NCBI RefSeq assembly: GCF_017654605.1 | Contig: NZ_CP072113.1 | Coordinates: 1,612,001 to 1,676,000 of the forward strand | Direction of reading: 5' to 3' | Length of the DNA: 64,000 bases | Source of the DNA: Yimella sp. cx-51 | GTDB lineage: Bacteria; Actinomycetota; Actinomycetes; Actinomycetales; Dermatophilaceae | Shown: positions 1-9,061 of the stretch, piece after piece | Numbering within the stretch: the stretch's first letter is position 1 | How the letters are laid out: each line of letters starts with the position of its first letter | Program-made: the position numbers and the translations under genes | Notes under the pieces: model-generated | What the model was told of the DNA's origin: nothing | Databases searched by the model: none | What the model saw: the letters and a program-made list of their open reading frames with translations, nothing else

Positions 1-1
1 G

Positions 2-388
2 GAAGCCGAGTTCATCTCAGGTGTGGTGACATTCGGACGTGCCACATTCTCTGGCGGCAGGGTTTGGTTCACGCGGGCAAAGTTCAACGGTGCCGAGATT
101 CGCATGAACGGGTCCGAGTTTTCCGGTAGCACAGTGGGGTTCCTTGAAGCCGAGATGAACGACGGCTGCATCTGGTTCGGCGGCTCGGTGTTTAGGGCGG
201 GCGAAGTATCCCTGGATCGCGCGTTCTTCAGAGGCGGCGAGGTGGTGTTCCGCAACTCGATCGCCATCGGTGACAAAGTAGTATTAAACCCCCCGCCTCA
301 CCTGCACACTGAGTTCGCCGGCGGACAGGTCACTGGCCCCTGGACGTCGACGACGCCACCCGAGGTATGGCCCCCGACTACTCCTTGA
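2..388 (+). CDS. repeat-rich beta-helix-like protein, 5' partial
   Basis: The reading frame is already open at the left edge of the window, so only the C-terminal ~128 residues are visible. They consist of imperfect repeats of about 17-18 residues with a recurring pattern F-x-G-G-x-V-x-F-x-x-A, for example FSGGRVWFTRAKF and FRGGEVVFRNS. Such periodicity is typical of pentapeptide-repeat-like or other right-handed beta-helix proteins. The last ~30 residues are Pro/Thr-rich and not repetitive. No enzymatic motif is seen and the function is unknown. A short palindrome at 420-437 follows the stop codon. Confidence 0.5.
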   Translation, partial: EAEFISGVVTFGRATFSGGRVWFTRAKFNGAEIRMNGSEFSGSTVGFLEAEMNDGCIWFGGSVFRAGEVSLDRAFFRGGEVVFRNSIAIGDKVVLNPPPHLHTEFAGGQVTGPWTSTTPPEVWPPTTP

Positions 389-419
389 GCATGGCCCTCC
401 AATACGCCGCTCTGTCGGC

Positions 420-437
420 GGACGCGAGTTCGCGTCC
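420..437 (+). terminator. short hairpin after the repeat protein
   Basis: Two 8-base arms (420-427 and 430-437) are perfectly complementary around a 2-base centre. It lies 31 bases after the stop codon at 388. There is no T-run, so a terminator role is only a guess. Confidence 0.25.
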
Positions 438-525
438 TTGCGAGGAGCCTTGGTGGTAGGCGGTTCTGGTGACTTCCTGACGACGGGATTACGGCAGGGT
501 TGAATATCGACGTTGTCCAGTCGCG

Positions 526-554
526 CAGTCGACCAACAACACTAGAACACATGA
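526..554. repeat. 29-bp direct repeat, copy A
   Basis: This stretch matches 19058-19086 in the same orientation at 28 of 29 positions (C at 530 versus T at 19062). Similarity stops sharply after the final ATGA on the right but fades gradually on the left, where TGTCCA and CAGT blocks are still shared. It contains two AACAC units separated by TAG. The repeats bracket the copper and insertion-sequence region. They could be attachment sites, ends of a lost element, or the res/promoter region of a lost Tn3-type resolvase. Confidence 0.8.
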
Positions 555-557
555 TGA

Positions 558-749
558 ACTTCGGAGCCGCCCACGCTGACCCACTTCACTGGCTACCGGA
601 TTGATGCCGACACCGACGCCGTTGTGAGATACGGCGTCGTGGCCATCCCCACCGTCCTCCTGCTTCGGGACGGCCGCGAGATCGCTAGACTCGGCGGGCT
701 GATCCGCGACCATAACCTCGAGGACGCCGTCCGGGCAGCAACGTGCTGA
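558..749 (+). pseudogene. thioredoxin-fold fragment (C-terminal part)
   Basis: A stop-free frame after the stop at 555-557 encodes the C-terminal half of a thioredoxin-like domain. A D-A-D-T-D-A-V stretch is followed by YGVVAIPTVLLLRDGREIA, which contains the cis-proline strand (AIPT) characteristic of the fold, and then a final helix ending at the TGA at 747. The N-terminal half with the W-C-x-x-C active site is missing and no start codon precedes the fragment. It begins just right of the 29-bp repeat, so it is probably a remnant cut by a recombination event there. Confidence 0.6.
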
Positions 750-899
750 CGCCGACGTCGAGCTCATGAAGAGGCCACGGCACGCCGAGTAGTTCCCCCG
801 TAGCGGGATCGGCAAACGGTGGCCTCCGTCCACTTGGCAAGGCTCCAGTGACCGGCATGCCGTCGGTTGTCGTGTCGAGCCCTCGCCTGCCGCTTCCCG

Positions 900-905
900 T
901 AGAAT
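900..905 (+). promoter_or_regulatory. candidate -10 box of a leaderless transcript
   Basis: TAGAAT lies 6 bases before the ATG at 912, the spacing expected when transcription starts at the start codon. No Shine-Dalgarno sequence is present, and no good -35 box is seen. Leaderless starts are common in actinobacteria; the assignment is inference. Confidence 0.3.
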
Positions 906-911
906 CAATCT

Positions 912-1205
912 ATGAGTAGTTCCGCGGTCGAGCCGTCCCTACTGCCACCTGCCGACGAGGCGATGGTGCGGAGCCACGGCGACGAACTGCGGGCGCTGGC
1001 GGCCAGATACGGCATCAGCGAGTTGCGGTTCGCCTCGCCTGGGCGGCTGGTAGGGCACGTCGCGGACGACAGGGATGCTCTGGACACTGCGGCTTTCGAG
1101 ATCGCCGCGCGGGCATTGCTCGGCGCTGAGATCGGCCTGTATTCGGACCGCGTTCTTGACAAGCCACATGTCAGCCCGGACCTCATCACAGCCCAACCGG
1201 TGTGA
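912..1205 (+). CDS. small protein resembling a degenerate minimal nucleotidyltransferase
   Basis: The 97-residue product has an N-terminal helix (LRALAARYGISELR) and a C-terminal segment (LLGAEIGLYSDRVLD) that align by eye with small MNT-type nucleotidyltransferases, the antitoxin partners of HEPN toxins. The catalytic G-S-x-x-R and D-x-D motifs of that family are absent, so it would be inactive or belong to a divergent family. Its stop overlaps the GTG start of a second reading frame at 1202, the layout expected of a two-gene MNT/HEPN pair, but that partner is cut off. The assignment is tentative; otherwise it is a hypothetical protein. Confidence 0.45.
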   Translation: MSSSAVEPSLLPPADEAMVRSHGDELRALAARYGISELRFASPGRLVGHVADDRDALDTAAFEIAARALLGAEIGLYSDRVLDKPHVSPDLITAQPV

Positions 1206-1290
1206 ACGGGGACGTCCGAGCCGACCGGCACGCACTGCTTGAACTCGATGCGCTGCTCGCGCGGATCGAGACGATGGCCGCAGACCGGCA
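1202..1290 (+). pseudogene. start of a second gene truncated by an IS110 fragment
   Basis: A GTG start overlaps the stop of the gene at 912-1205. About 28 helical residues follow (ending near LLARIETMAADRQ) before the frame runs into IS110 sequence around 1270-1290. The overlap and the helical start suit a HEPN-type partner of the upstream gene, but too little remains to identify it. Confidence 0.35.
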
Positions 1291-2138
1291 GCTACGGCGC
1301 TGGCTTGGCGTCGGCGCTTGCCACCAGGGGCGAGTTCGTCATCGAATTCGATCACCCCGCCACGCGACCGTCGAAGGATGGGGCGAAGTCCGACTCCCTG
1401 GACGCCGTCCGCGCCGCACGTGAGATCTTGGGCCGCAGGACCTGGGCGACGCCTCGCTCGCGCGGTGCCCGTGAAGGCCTGCGGACGCTCATCACCGCCC
1501 GGGACAGCGCGAAACTCGCGCGGGTCGCTGCGATCAACGTCCTCAAGGCACTCGTCGTCACCGCGCCCATCGACCTGCGCGAGGAGTTGCGTGGCCGCCC
1601 ACTGATGGACTTGGTCGGCCGTTGCCAGCGTCTGCGTCCAGACACCGCCATCGATCCCGAGCACGCAGCCACCAAACTGTCATTGCGCAGCACCGCGAAC
1701 CGCGTCCGGTACCTCACCGATGAGTGCCGTGAACTCGAGCTGGCGATGATCCCACTGGTGCGCGCGATGGCGCCGGCGCTGCTCGACGAACCCGGCATTG
1801 GCGTGCTGATGGCCGCCCAGATCCTGGTGTCGTGGTCCCACCCTGGCCGCTGCCGTAACGAAGCCGCTTTCGCCAGGCTCGGTGGCGTCGCGCCACTGGA
1901 AGCGACCTCGGGACAAACTCAGACTCGCCACCGGCTCTCACGCGGCGGCGATCGCCAGCTGAACCGGGCACTTCACACGGTGATCCTCGCGCGGGCGAAG
2001 CACCACCAGCCGACCAAGGAGTACATCGCCCGCCGGATCACCGAAGGCAAGACCAAGAGAGAGGCCATGCGGTGCCTCAAGCGTTACTACGCCCGACACC
2101 TCTTCCGTCTCCTTGAAGCCGCTCCGATGACCGCTTGA
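1284..2138 (+). pseudogene. IS110-family transposase, N-terminally truncated
   Basis: From TGSYGAGLASALA onward the protein matches the central and C-terminal parts of IS110-family (DEDD) transposases, including KSDSLDAVRAAREIL, the DEPGIGVLMAAQIL helix-hairpin-helix region and the conserved ARLGGVAP and RHRLSRGGDRQLNRALH blocks of the C-terminal catalytic Ser domain. The first ~90 residues, which carry the first acidic catalytic residues, are missing. A typical IS110 right end (TAGGAGCATC) follows the stop near 2144. The element is therefore not autonomous. It truncates the gene starting at 1202 on its left and abuts a truncated IS3 on its right. Confidence 0.85.
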
Positions 2139-2154
2139 CACTGATAGGAGCATC

Positions 2155-2841
2155 TCCATGGCAGCGTTGTCCGCCGAGGACGCGACCCGGCCCATGGACC
2201 CGCGCAGCCCGTGCCGGTGCAGCGCGGCGACGCAGCGGCGGGAGCGGAACTGGCTGCCCCTGTCGGCGTGGACCACGCAGCCGGGCACCTGGTCGCGGCC
2301 GCGGCGAACGATGGCCATCTCGAGCGCGTCGACCGCGAGGTGGCTGGTCATCCGTGAGTCGATCGAGTAACCCACGATCCGCCGGGACCAGACGTCCTTG
2401 ACCGCGCACAGGTACAGCTTTCCCTGCGCGGTTGGGGTGCTCGGTGATGTCGGTTAGCCACAACCGGTTCGGGCCGGTCGCAGTGAAGTCCCGCTCGACC
2501 AGGTCCTCGTGCACCGGCGGACCCGGCTTCTTGGACCGCCCCCGCTTGCGGGAGTGCGCGGAGACGATCCCGGCCTGCGAGCACACCTTCCACACCCGCC
2601 GCTCCGACAGCTCGTGACCGGCGTCGGCTAGCTCGTCGGCGATGAACCGGTACCCGTAACCCGGGTCGTCCCGGTGGACCTCGAACGCGGCGTTGGTCGC
2701 GTACGCATCGACCAGGTCCCGCTCACTGACCGGGTCCGCACGCCAGGAGTAGAACGCCTGCCGGGAGAACCCCAACAACCCGCAGGTCACCGCGACGGGG
2801 ATACCGTCGGCGGCAAGGTCGAGGACCAGCGGATACGTCAT
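2155..2841 (-). pseudogene. IS3-family orfB (DDE transposase), frameshifted and truncated
   Basis: The frame starts at an ATG (2841) that overlaps the orfA stop. It has the HTH_21-type region (CGLLGFSRQAFYSW), the first catalytic Asp in LWLTDITEH, then in another frame the second catalytic Asp in HADRGSQF, and DNAAME leading to the third acidic residue. The frame changes at 2432-2433: removing one base there restores TEHPTAQGKLYLC. Sequence after DNAAME is unrelated because the element is cut off. The protein cannot be functional. Confidence 0.8.
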
Positions 2842-3137
2842 TTTGGGGACTGACCCAGCCTCAGGTTCGCCTGCGACAGGTACGCCGCGGCGCGACGCAG
2901 CACCTCGTTCTCCTGCTCCAGCGCTCGGTTGCGGCGCTTGAGCTCCTTCAGCTCCTCTGAGTCGGCCCGACTGACATCGGGACGGATCCCGTCCTCGACG
3001 TGGGCGGCCTTGAGCCAGTTCCTCAAACACGACTCCGAGATCCCGAAGTCCTTGGCCAGTTGCGCGATTGGAGTCTCACCCTTGCGGGCGACCGCGACCA
3101 CGTCGTCACGGAACTCCTTGGGATGTGGTGCAGGCAT
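2838..3137 (-). CDS. IS3-family orfA (helix-turn-helix subunit)
   Basis: The 99-residue product starts MPAPHPKEFRDDVV, carries an HTH_Tnp_1 helix-turn-helix (TPIAQLAKDFGISESCLRNW) and ends in a leucine-zipper-like coiled coil (ELKRRNRALEQENEVLRRAA), the usual structure of IS3 OrfA. The stop TGA overlaps the orfB ATG. Because its orfB partner is frameshifted and truncated, it can at most act as a DNA-binding inhibitor of related IS3 copies. Confidence 0.8.
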   Translation of the reverse strand: MPAPHPKEFRDDVVAVARKGETPIAQLAKDFGISESCLRNWLKAAHVEDGIRPDVSRADSEELKELKRRNRALEQENEVLRRAAAYLSQANLRLGQSPK

Positions 3138-3180
3138 GTCGACATCCTTCCAGCGGGGCCTCTTGGCCCCACAGAACTGG

Positions 3181-3477
3181 TGTCAACCGAACCTTCAGCA
3201 GTCCCGGCTTTCCTGGTGCGTGGCGGTGCAGATGCAGCACTGGCCCCGGCGCGGGAAGCTCACCGCGCGTGGGGAGGACGCACGGTGTCCACCTCCCGTC
3301 GAAGAGCTGCAAGGGGCAACGAGTCACTTCACTCGCTGGCTGCGCCTCACGCATGCCCACGTCCAGTGCCTACTGGGGCCGGGTGCTGTTTGCAGGCCGA
3401 GGCAGAGACCCCCATTGGGCCCGCGGGTTGGGGGCTCATCACCACACGGAAGGGGCGGTCCGCGTTCGGAAGAGGCC
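3181..3477. other. gene-free stretch between IS3 and the copA terminator
   Basis: No frame here has a recognisable start, ribosome binding site or protein family. It is probably debris between the IS3 element and the copper operon. No other structure was seen. Confidence 0.5.
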
Positions 3478-3518
3478 GAAGTGCTGAGGACGGCCACGAG
3501 GACCGCCCTCAGCACTTC
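3478..3518 (-). terminator. transcription terminator of the copper operon
   Basis: Arms 3478-3493 and 3503-3518 form a long GC-rich stem with a single unpaired base and a 9-base loop. It starts 18 bases beyond the copA stop codon, on the minus strand, at the end of the five-gene operon. Confidence 0.75.
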
Positions 3519-3535
3519 CTTGTCTATGGGTGGGG

Positions 3536-5902
3536 TCAGCTGATCCGTTCGGCGCGCAGTCGGAGGGCGTTGAGGATGACGCTGACGCTCGAGAGCGCCA
3601 TGGCGGCGGCGGCGATGATCGGGGAGAGCAGGAGCCCGAAGAACGGGTAGAGCACGCCTGCGGCGACCGGGATGCCGGCGACGTTGTAGATGAAGGCGAA
3701 GGTGAGGTTCTGTCGGATGTTGCGCATGGTCTTCTCGGAGAGTCGTCGTGCGCGGACGATGCCGGTGAGGTCTCCTCGTAGGAGGGTCACTCCTGCGCTC
3801 TCCATGGCGACGTCGGTGCCGGAGCCCATCGCGATGCCGACGTCTGCTGCGGCCAGGGCGGGGGCGTCGTTGATCCCGTCCCCGGCCATCGCCACGACCT
3901 TGCCTGCCTCACGCAGGCGCTTGACCACGTCGCTCTTGTGGTCGGGCAGCACCTCGGCCTCGACGGTGTCGATCCCCAGCGATCGGGCGACGGCCTGGGC
4001 GGTCACGCGGTTGTCGCCTGTGAGCATGACGACCTCCAGGCCTTCGGCTTTCAACGCTTGGAGGGCTTGGGGGGTGGTCTCCTTGACCGGGTCGGCGATC
4101 GCGAAGAGCGCGGCCGGTTCGTCGTCCAGGGCCATGTAGATCACGGTCGCGCCGTCTGCCCGGAGCTCGTCTGCTCGCTGGGACCAGGTGTCGGTGTCGA
4201 TCCCGAGCGAGCCAAGGAACTGGGAACTGCCCAGGGCAACCCGCTGGCCGTCGACGGTGCCGACGACGCCCTTGCCGACCGGTGAGTCGAAGTCGGCGAC
4301 CGGGGGGAGGTTGATGCCTGCCTCTTCGGCGGCTTCGACGATCGCCAGTGCGAGCGGGTGCTCGGAGGCGCGTTCCACGGCTGCGGCCAGGCGCAGGAGG
4401 TCCTCGCGTGAGGTGCGCTCGTTCGTGGACTCGATGTGGGTGACGGTGGGTCGCCCCTCGGTCAGGGTGCCGGTCTTGTCGACGACCAGGGTGTCGACCT
4501 TCTCCATCCGCTCCAGCGCCTCGGCGTTCTTGATGAGCACGCCCAGGCGGGCTCCGCGTCCCACGCCGACCATGATCGACATCGGAGTGGCCAGTCCCAG
4601 GGCGCACGGGCAGGCGATGATGAGCACGGCGACGGCGACGATCAGCGCGTGAGCGAGCTTGGGGTCCGGGCCGACGATCGCCCAGACGACGAACGCCAGG
4701 ACTGCGACGGCGATGACCGCGGGGACGAAGTAGCCCGAGACCTTGTCCGCCATCCGCTGGATGGGTGCGCGTGAACGCTGCGCGTCGGCGACCATGGCTA
4801 CGATCCGCGCGAGCATGGTGTCACGGCCGACCTTGTCCGCCTGCATGACCAGGCCGCCGCTGCCGTTGATCGTGCCGCCGATCACGACGTCGCCGTCGGT
4901 CTTGGTGACCGGCATCGACTCTCCGGTGACGAGGGACTCGTCCACGGCGGATCGGCCCTCGAGGACGGTGCCGTCGACGGGGACGGCCTCGCCGGGGCGT
5001 ACTCGGAGCCGGTCGCCGATCTGGACCTCCTCGAGAGAGATCTCATTCTCGGATCCGTCCTCCTCCAGCCGGCGCGCGGTCTTCGGGGTGAGGTCCAGAA
5101 GGGCCCGGATGGCTCCCGAGGTCTGCTCTCGGGCGCGCAGCTCGAGGACCTGACCGAGCAGGACGAGGGTGGTGATGACTGCTGCGGCCTCGAAGTAGAC
5201 GTCCACGGTCCCCTCCGCGCTGCGGAAGGAGTCAGGGAACGCCCCGGGCGCCAGGGTGGCGACGACGCTGAAGATCCAGGCGACGCCGGTGCCCATGGCG
5301 ATGAGGGTGAACATGTTGAGGCTCCGGGCACGGATCGAGGCCCAGCCACGCTCGAAGAACGGCCATCCGCTCCAGAGCACCACCGGGGTGGCCAGGATCA
5401 GCTGGGCCCAGATCGAGGTGGTCTGGGAGATGTTCTCGTGGATCCAGGGGACGAAGTGCCGGCCCATCTCGAGGATCACCACCGGGATGGTCAGGGCGAC
5501 CGCGATCCAGAACCGCCGGGTCATGTCGGCCAGCTCCGGGCTGGGGCCGCTGTCGGCGGTGATCTCGACCGGCTCGAGGGCCATGCCGCAGATCGGGCAG
5601 GAGCCGGGGCCGGCCTGCCGGATCTCGGGGTGCATCGGGCAGGTCCACTCCCCAGCCGCCGGCTCGTCCGCCGGCTGCGGGTCGATGGTCGGTGCGGCGG
5701 ACTTCTCTGCGGCGTCCTCGGTGTACGCGGTGGGGTCGCTGACGAACTTGTCGTGGCACCGGTCCGAGCAGAAGAAGAACCTCTGGCCGTCGTGTGTGGC
5801 CGTGGCGGCGGTCGCGGGATCGACGCTCATCCCGCAGACGGGGTCGGTAGCAGTGCTGCCCCCGGTCCCGTGCGGGGTGTGGTGGTGCTCGTGGCTGGCC
5901 AT
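3536..5902 (-). CDS. copA: CopA-type copper-translocating P1B ATPase
   Basis: ATP-driven export of Cu(I) across the cytoplasmic membrane. The 788-residue protein has a His-rich N-terminus, a YHS metal-binding segment (DPVCGM near 20-25, with a second Cys pair near 45-49), and a heavy-metal-binding module (WTCPMHPE near 86-92, CPICGM near 102-107) in place of a classical HMA domain. It also has the TGES actuator loop (~326), the CPC transmembrane motif (~431), the phosphorylated Asp in DKTGT (~475), the HP motif (~515) and the GDGINDAP hinge. The ATG at 5902 is preferred over an upstream GTG (5926) because GAGGAG lies 6 bases before it. It is the last gene of the operon, before the hairpin at 3478. 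Confidence 0.95.
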   Translation of the reverse strand: MASHEHHHTPHGTGGSTATDPVCGMSVDPATAATATHDGQRFFFCSDRCHDKFVSDPTAYTEDAAEKSAAPTIDPQPADEPAAGEWTCPMHPEIRQAGPGSCPICGMALEPVEITADSGPSPELADMTRRFWIAVALTIPVVILEMGRHFVPWIHENISQTTSIWAQLILATPVVLWSGWPFFERGWASIRARSLNMFTLIAMGTGVAWIFSVVATLAPGAFPDSFRSAEGTVDVYFEAAAVITTLVLLGQVLELRAREQTSGAIRALLDLTPKTARRLEEDGSENEISLEEVQIGDRLRVRPGEAVPVDGTVLEGRSAVDESLVTGESMPVTKTDGDVVIGGTINGSGGLVMQADKVGRDTMLARIVAMVADAQRSRAPIQRMADKVSGYFVPAVIAVAVLAFVVWAIVGPDPKLAHALIVAVAVLIIACPCALGLATPMSIMVGVGRGARLGVLIKNAEALERMEKVDTLVVDKTGTLTEGRPTVTHIESTNERTSREDLLRLAAAVERASEHPLALAIVEAAEEAGINLPPVADFDSPVGKGVVGTVDGQRVALGSSQFLGSLGIDTDTWSQRADELRADGATVIYMALDDEPAALFAIADPVKETTPQALQALKAEGLEVVMLTGDNRVTAQAVARSLGIDTVEAEVLPDHKSDVVKRLREAGKVVAMAGDGINDAPALAAADVGIAMGSGTDVAMESAGVTLLRGDLTGIVRARRLSEKTMRNIRQNLTFAFIYNVAGIPVAAGVLYPFFGLLLSPIIAAAAMALSSVSVILNALRLRAERIS

Positions 5903-5980
5903 GTGCTGCTCCTCTGGGGTGGGCACCGGGTGGATGGGTGCCGGTCGTGTGCGGGGACGTGGAGGTTCGTGGAGTGCAGG

Positions 5981-6220
5981 TCAGCGCATCGTGGTGTCGC
6001 GCCCCATCCAGGCCATCATCAGACCCATCATCGCCAGGCAGGCGATGGCGTAGACCACGCCGACGGCCCCAATCGCGCCGGCGGCGAGCAGGGCGCCCAG
6101 GAGCAGGAGCATGGGCAGGCACATCAGCCACATCCACCACCCGTGTCGGTGCGGGGTCGACGACGGGCCCGGGTGGGTGGTCCCGACGCGGCCTGCGGTG
6201 TGCTGCTGCTTGGAGCTCAT
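5981..6220 (-). CDS. small Trp/Met-rich membrane protein of the copper operon
   Basis: A 79-residue protein starting at ATG 6220 behind a strong AAGGAGG site. After a polar His-containing N-terminus, WWMWLMCLPMLLLLGALL begins a hydrophobic hairpin of two likely transmembrane helices, the second rich in Met (LAMMGLMMAWM). It resembles the short DUF2933-like or unnamed membrane proteins often found in copper-resistance operons. Position between the lipoprotein gene and copA suggests a role in copper handling, which is inferred only from context. Confidence 0.7.
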   Translation of the reverse strand: MSSKQQHTAGRVGTTHPGPSSTPHRHGWWMWLMCLPMLLLLGALLAAGAIGAVGVVYAIACLAMMGLMMAWMGRDTTMR

Positions 6221-6312
6221 TGCTGCCTCCTTGTCCTGATGGTGGGTGCTGCTCTTACTCTGATCGTGGCGCTCTGCTGTGGTGCTCGTGCTGCGGGATG
6301 ACGATGATCTGG

Positions 6313-7236
6313 TCAAGATCCGTCAGGACCGAGCAGCGCCCTGGTCGTTGCGCCGAGGTCGGTGGTGGTGCTCACCGTGTCGCTGCTGACGAAGAGGACC
6401 TCGACCGTGCCGTCGGCGCCCCTCCCGGCCCACATGGCATCGACGGCGCCGACCGACTGCGACCCGACCTTCCAGGTGTCCCCGCGGTCGGTGCTGATCG
6501 CCAGGTGACCGTCGGTGGTGCTGATAACCACGCTCTGCTCGTCGGCCCAGGAGGCGAGCACAGCGGGCTTGGGGGTGGGGATGGTGCGCCACGTCGACCC
6601 GTCGTCGGTGCTGGTGAGCAGACCCATCTGCGTCGTGGCCAGCAGCTGCCCCGATGAGGGGGCCGACGCCAGCCACCGCGGCGGCGCAGGGATGGCGCGA
6701 GTGGTCCAGGTGCGCCCGTCAGAGGTGATGCGCAGCTGTCCGTCGAAACCGACGACCTTCGTGGGTCCTGCGGCCAACGCGTGGAAGTCAGAGCTGCCAC
6801 CTCGCGAGAGCACCGACCATGACCGTCCTGCGTCGCTGGAGCGGATCAGCCCCAGCGGCTGAGGCAGGTCGGTCGCCGCGACCCCGGGATGCCCGGAGGC
6901 GTACAGGCGCCCCTCGGCGTCAGCGGCGAAGCCCATGAGGTCCATGACCGGCCCCCGGCGTCTCAGACCGTCGGGCTCGTCGACGAAGAGGCCCTCGTGG
7001 GTGGCCAGCATCAACTTGCCTGTCTGGGGCTCGCGGGCCAAGGCGTGGATGTGGGTGATGGCCGTGCCGGTCCGCGGGCTCGTGCCTGGCGCGCCCGGTG
7101 CCCCGCTTGCGCTCAACGGGCTCGGGGCGGATGCATCCCCCCGGCCTGGGTCCTGCCCGGCGCCGCAGGCAGCGGTCAGGGACACCACGGCCACGACTAT
7201 CGCCATCGCCGAGGACAGTCGCCGTGCCTGCCTCAT
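6313..7236 (-). CDS. F510_1955-type BNR/sialidase-fold lipoprotein
   Basis: A 307-residue exported protein with a signal peptide and lipobox (LTAAC, Cys near 24). The mature part has repeated S-x-D-x-G-x-(S/T)-W Asp-box motifs (SSDAGRSWSV, STDDGSTWRT, STDRGDTWKV) of a BNR/sialidase-like beta-propeller, the pattern of proteins annotated F510_1955-family glycosylhydrolase. Hydrolase activity is unproven. The ATG at 7236 overlaps the stop codon of the multicopper oxidase (ATGA), so the two are probably translationally coupled. Such lipoproteins recur beside copper oxidases in actinobacteria; a periplasmic copper-related role is inferred. Confidence 0.85.
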   Translation of the reverse strand: MRQARRLSSAMAIVVAVVSLTAACGAGQDPGRGDASAPSPLSASGAPGAPGTSPRTGTAITHIHALAREPQTGKLMLATHEGLFVDEPDGLRRRGPVMDLMGFAADAEGRLYASGHPGVAATDLPQPLGLIRSSDAGRSWSVLSRGGSSDFHALAAGPTKVVGFDGQLRITSDGRTWTTRAIPAPPRWLASAPSSGQLLATTQMGLLTSTDDGSTWRTIPTPKPAVLASWADEQSVVISTTDGHLAISTDRGDTWKVGSQSVGAVDAMWAGRGADGTVEVLFVSSDTVSTTTDLGATTRALLGPDGS

Positions 7237-8741
7237 GAGGTGTACTCGAGGGCGATCATCATGCCGGCCTCGGCGTGGTAGATGTTGTGGCAGTGGATCA
7301 TCCAGCTGCCGACGTTGTCGGCATCGAGGTCGATGGCCAGGCTCTGCATGGGGGCCATGAGGACGGTGTCCTTCCGCAGCCCCGAGGGGAGCGCGAAGGT
7401 GTGGCCGTGCAGGTGCAGCGGGTGGGTCATCATCGTCTGGTTGACCGCGTTGAGCCGCAACCGTTGTCCCTCGGCGACCTCCAGTGCGTCGTTGTCGCCG
7501 AAGGGCCCCCCGTTGATCCCCCACCGGTAGGGGCTCATCGAGCCCTGCAGTCTCAGGTCCAGGGTGACGTCGGGATCCTTCTGCGGTAGCCGGGCCGCGT
7601 CCGTCGGCGTGAGCTCGGAGCCGACGAGAACGTCGCCGTGCAGCTCGACCGGGGTGACCCCGGGATCGGGGGCCGTCCCGGAGCCGGTGCGAACCAGCGC
7701 CAGGCCCTGGCCTCCGGTGGTCTTGCCGAACGGCCGCGCGACGAGCGGGAAGACTCCATCAGCGAGGGTGACGACGGCGTCGTAGCGCTCGCCCATCCCG
7801 ATGTAGAGGGCGTCGACCTCCTCCGGCTGGACCGCGTAGCCGTCAGTGTGGGTCACCGACATCTGGTGGCCACCCAACGCGACGGTGAAGATGGTGTCCG
7901 ACGCAGCGTTGATGAGCCGCAGGCGGATCTTCTGCCCGGGCTTGGCGGACAGGACGTCCGGGTCGCTGGGGGCCTTCCCGTTGATGAGGAACATGGGGTA
8001 CTGCACGTCACCGGCGTCCCCCCACGGCGCCGCGCCGGCGCCGCCACCGCCCATCGAGCCGTGATCCATCCGGGACATCGACCCATGGTCCATGCCGCCC
8101 ATGCCTCCGGAGCTGGACGCGCCGCCGTCGCCGATGAGCTTCTTGAGCACATCGTCAGGGGTTGTCCCCGTCCCGTCGATCCAGTCGTCCAGGACCAGCA
8201 CCCATTCCTCGTCGTAGTCGCCGCGCTCGCGCGGGTCGTCGATGATCATGGGTGCGTACAGGCCACGGTCGAGCTGGACGCCGACGTGCGGGTGGTAGAA
8301 GTACGTTCCGGGATCGGGAGCGGTGAACTCGTAGACGTACTTCTGGCCCGTGGCGATGGGGTCCTGGGTCAGGCCCGGGACACCATCCGCGGCGTTGCGC
8401 AGGCGCAGTCCGTGCCAGTGGATGGTCGTCTCGTCGGGCAGCTGGTTGTCCAGGGTGACCCGCAGGAAGTCTCCGGCCTCGGCCCGGACCACGGGGCCGG
8501 GGAGGGTGTCCCCGTACGCCCACGTGGAGACCTGCCTCCCCCCGAGGTCGAGGGTTACCGGGCGTGCGGTCAGATTCTTCGTGACGGTGCGCTGCCCCGG
8601 CGAAGGGGAGGCCGGGCTCGGGGTTCCGAAGGTCCGGGTAGTGGACTCAGCGGTTCCGGCGCACGCGGACAGCGTCGCAGCCGATGCCAGGCCCAGTCCC
8701 CCGAGAAGGACATGCCGGCGGGTCAGGGGCGAAGGGGTCAT
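7233..8741 (-). CDS. Tat-exported multicopper oxidase (copper detoxification)
   Basis: A 502-residue three-domain multicopper oxidase of the CueO/CopA-oxidase type, expected to oxidise Cu(I) outside the membrane. The N-terminus has twin arginines (TRRHVLLGG) and a C-containing lipobox-like site (SACAG). Copper ligands are visible in all four conserved blocks: HWHG (~108), YHPHVG (~149), HPLHLHGH (~440) and HCHNIYHAEAGM (~483-494, including the type 1 Cys). A Met/His-rich insert (GGMGGMDHGSMSRMDHGSM, ~212-230) resembles the methionine-rich copper-binding region of CueO. GAGGAG precedes the ATG. It is the second gene of the operon, after the SHOCT gene. Confidence 0.93.
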   Translation of the reverse strand: MTPSPLTRRHVLLGGLGLASAATLSACAGTAESTTRTFGTPSPASPSPGQRTVTKNLTARPVTLDLGGRQVSTWAYGDTLPGPVVRAEAGDFLRVTLDNQLPDETTIHWHGLRLRNAADGVPGLTQDPIATGQKYVYEFTAPDPGTYFYHPHVGVQLDRGLYAPMIIDDPRERGDYDEEWVLVLDDWIDGTGTTPDDVLKKLIGDGGASSSGGMGGMDHGSMSRMDHGSMGGGGAGAAPWGDAGDVQYPMFLINGKAPSDPDVLSAKPGQKIRLRLINAASDTIFTVALGGHQMSVTHTDGYAVQPEEVDALYIGMGERYDAVVTLADGVFPLVARPFGKTTGGQGLALVRTGSGTAPDPGVTPVELHGDVLVGSELTPTDAARLPQKDPDVTLDLRLQGSMSPYRWGINGGPFGDNDALEVAEGQRLRLNAVNQTMMTHPLHLHGHTFALPSGLRKDTVLMAPMQSLAIDLDADNVGSWMIHCHNIYHAEAGMMIALEYTS

Positions 8742-8778
8742 ACGGGGTCTCCTCGATGTCTCGACTGGGTTGCCGGTG

Positions 8779-9009
8779 TCAGCGGTTCTCGAGGATCCGT
8801 CGGCGGTCCTCGTACTCCTCGATCGAGATCTCGGCACGCGCCAGCGACTCGTTCAGGAGGGTCATCGGGTCAACGCGTGGTGGCTGCTGCCCCTTGCCCG
8901 CAGGGAAGAGGGAGCGCAGACCGAACGCGATCGCGACCCAGAAGGCGAGGGCAGCAACGCCCATTAGCATCCACATGCCCATGCCGCAGCTCTGGCCCCA
9001 CATCATCAT
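8779..9009 (-). CDS. SHOCT-domain small membrane protein
   Basis: A 76-residue protein with a Met-rich N-terminus (MMMWGQSCGMGMWMLM), one transmembrane helix (~12-35) and a C-terminal SHOCT motif (DPMTLLNESLARAEISIEEY), a short module thought to mediate oligomerisation. It is the first gene of the minus-strand copper operon, ending 37 bases before the oxidase start, and is divergent from the regulator genes. A role in copper handling is inferred from the Met-rich sequence and its position. Confidence 0.8.
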   Translation of the reverse strand: MMMWGQSCGMGMWMLMGVAALAFWVAIAFGLRSLFPAGKGQQPPRVDPMTLLNESLARAEISIEEYEDRRRILENR

Positions 9010-9061
9010 GTGCTTCTCCCATCCTCAGGTCCGCGCGGACCGCGACGATCCGCCCAGCCGT

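Larger units (their letters stand above)
2155..3180 (-). mobile_element. IS3-family element, 3'-truncated
   Basis: orfA and most of orfB of an IS3-family insertion sequence lie on the minus strand. The orfB end is missing where the element meets the IS110 right end near 2150-2160. The other boundary is placed near 3180, just upstream of orfA, by position only; no second terminal repeat was found because the other end is lost. Confidence 0.7.
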
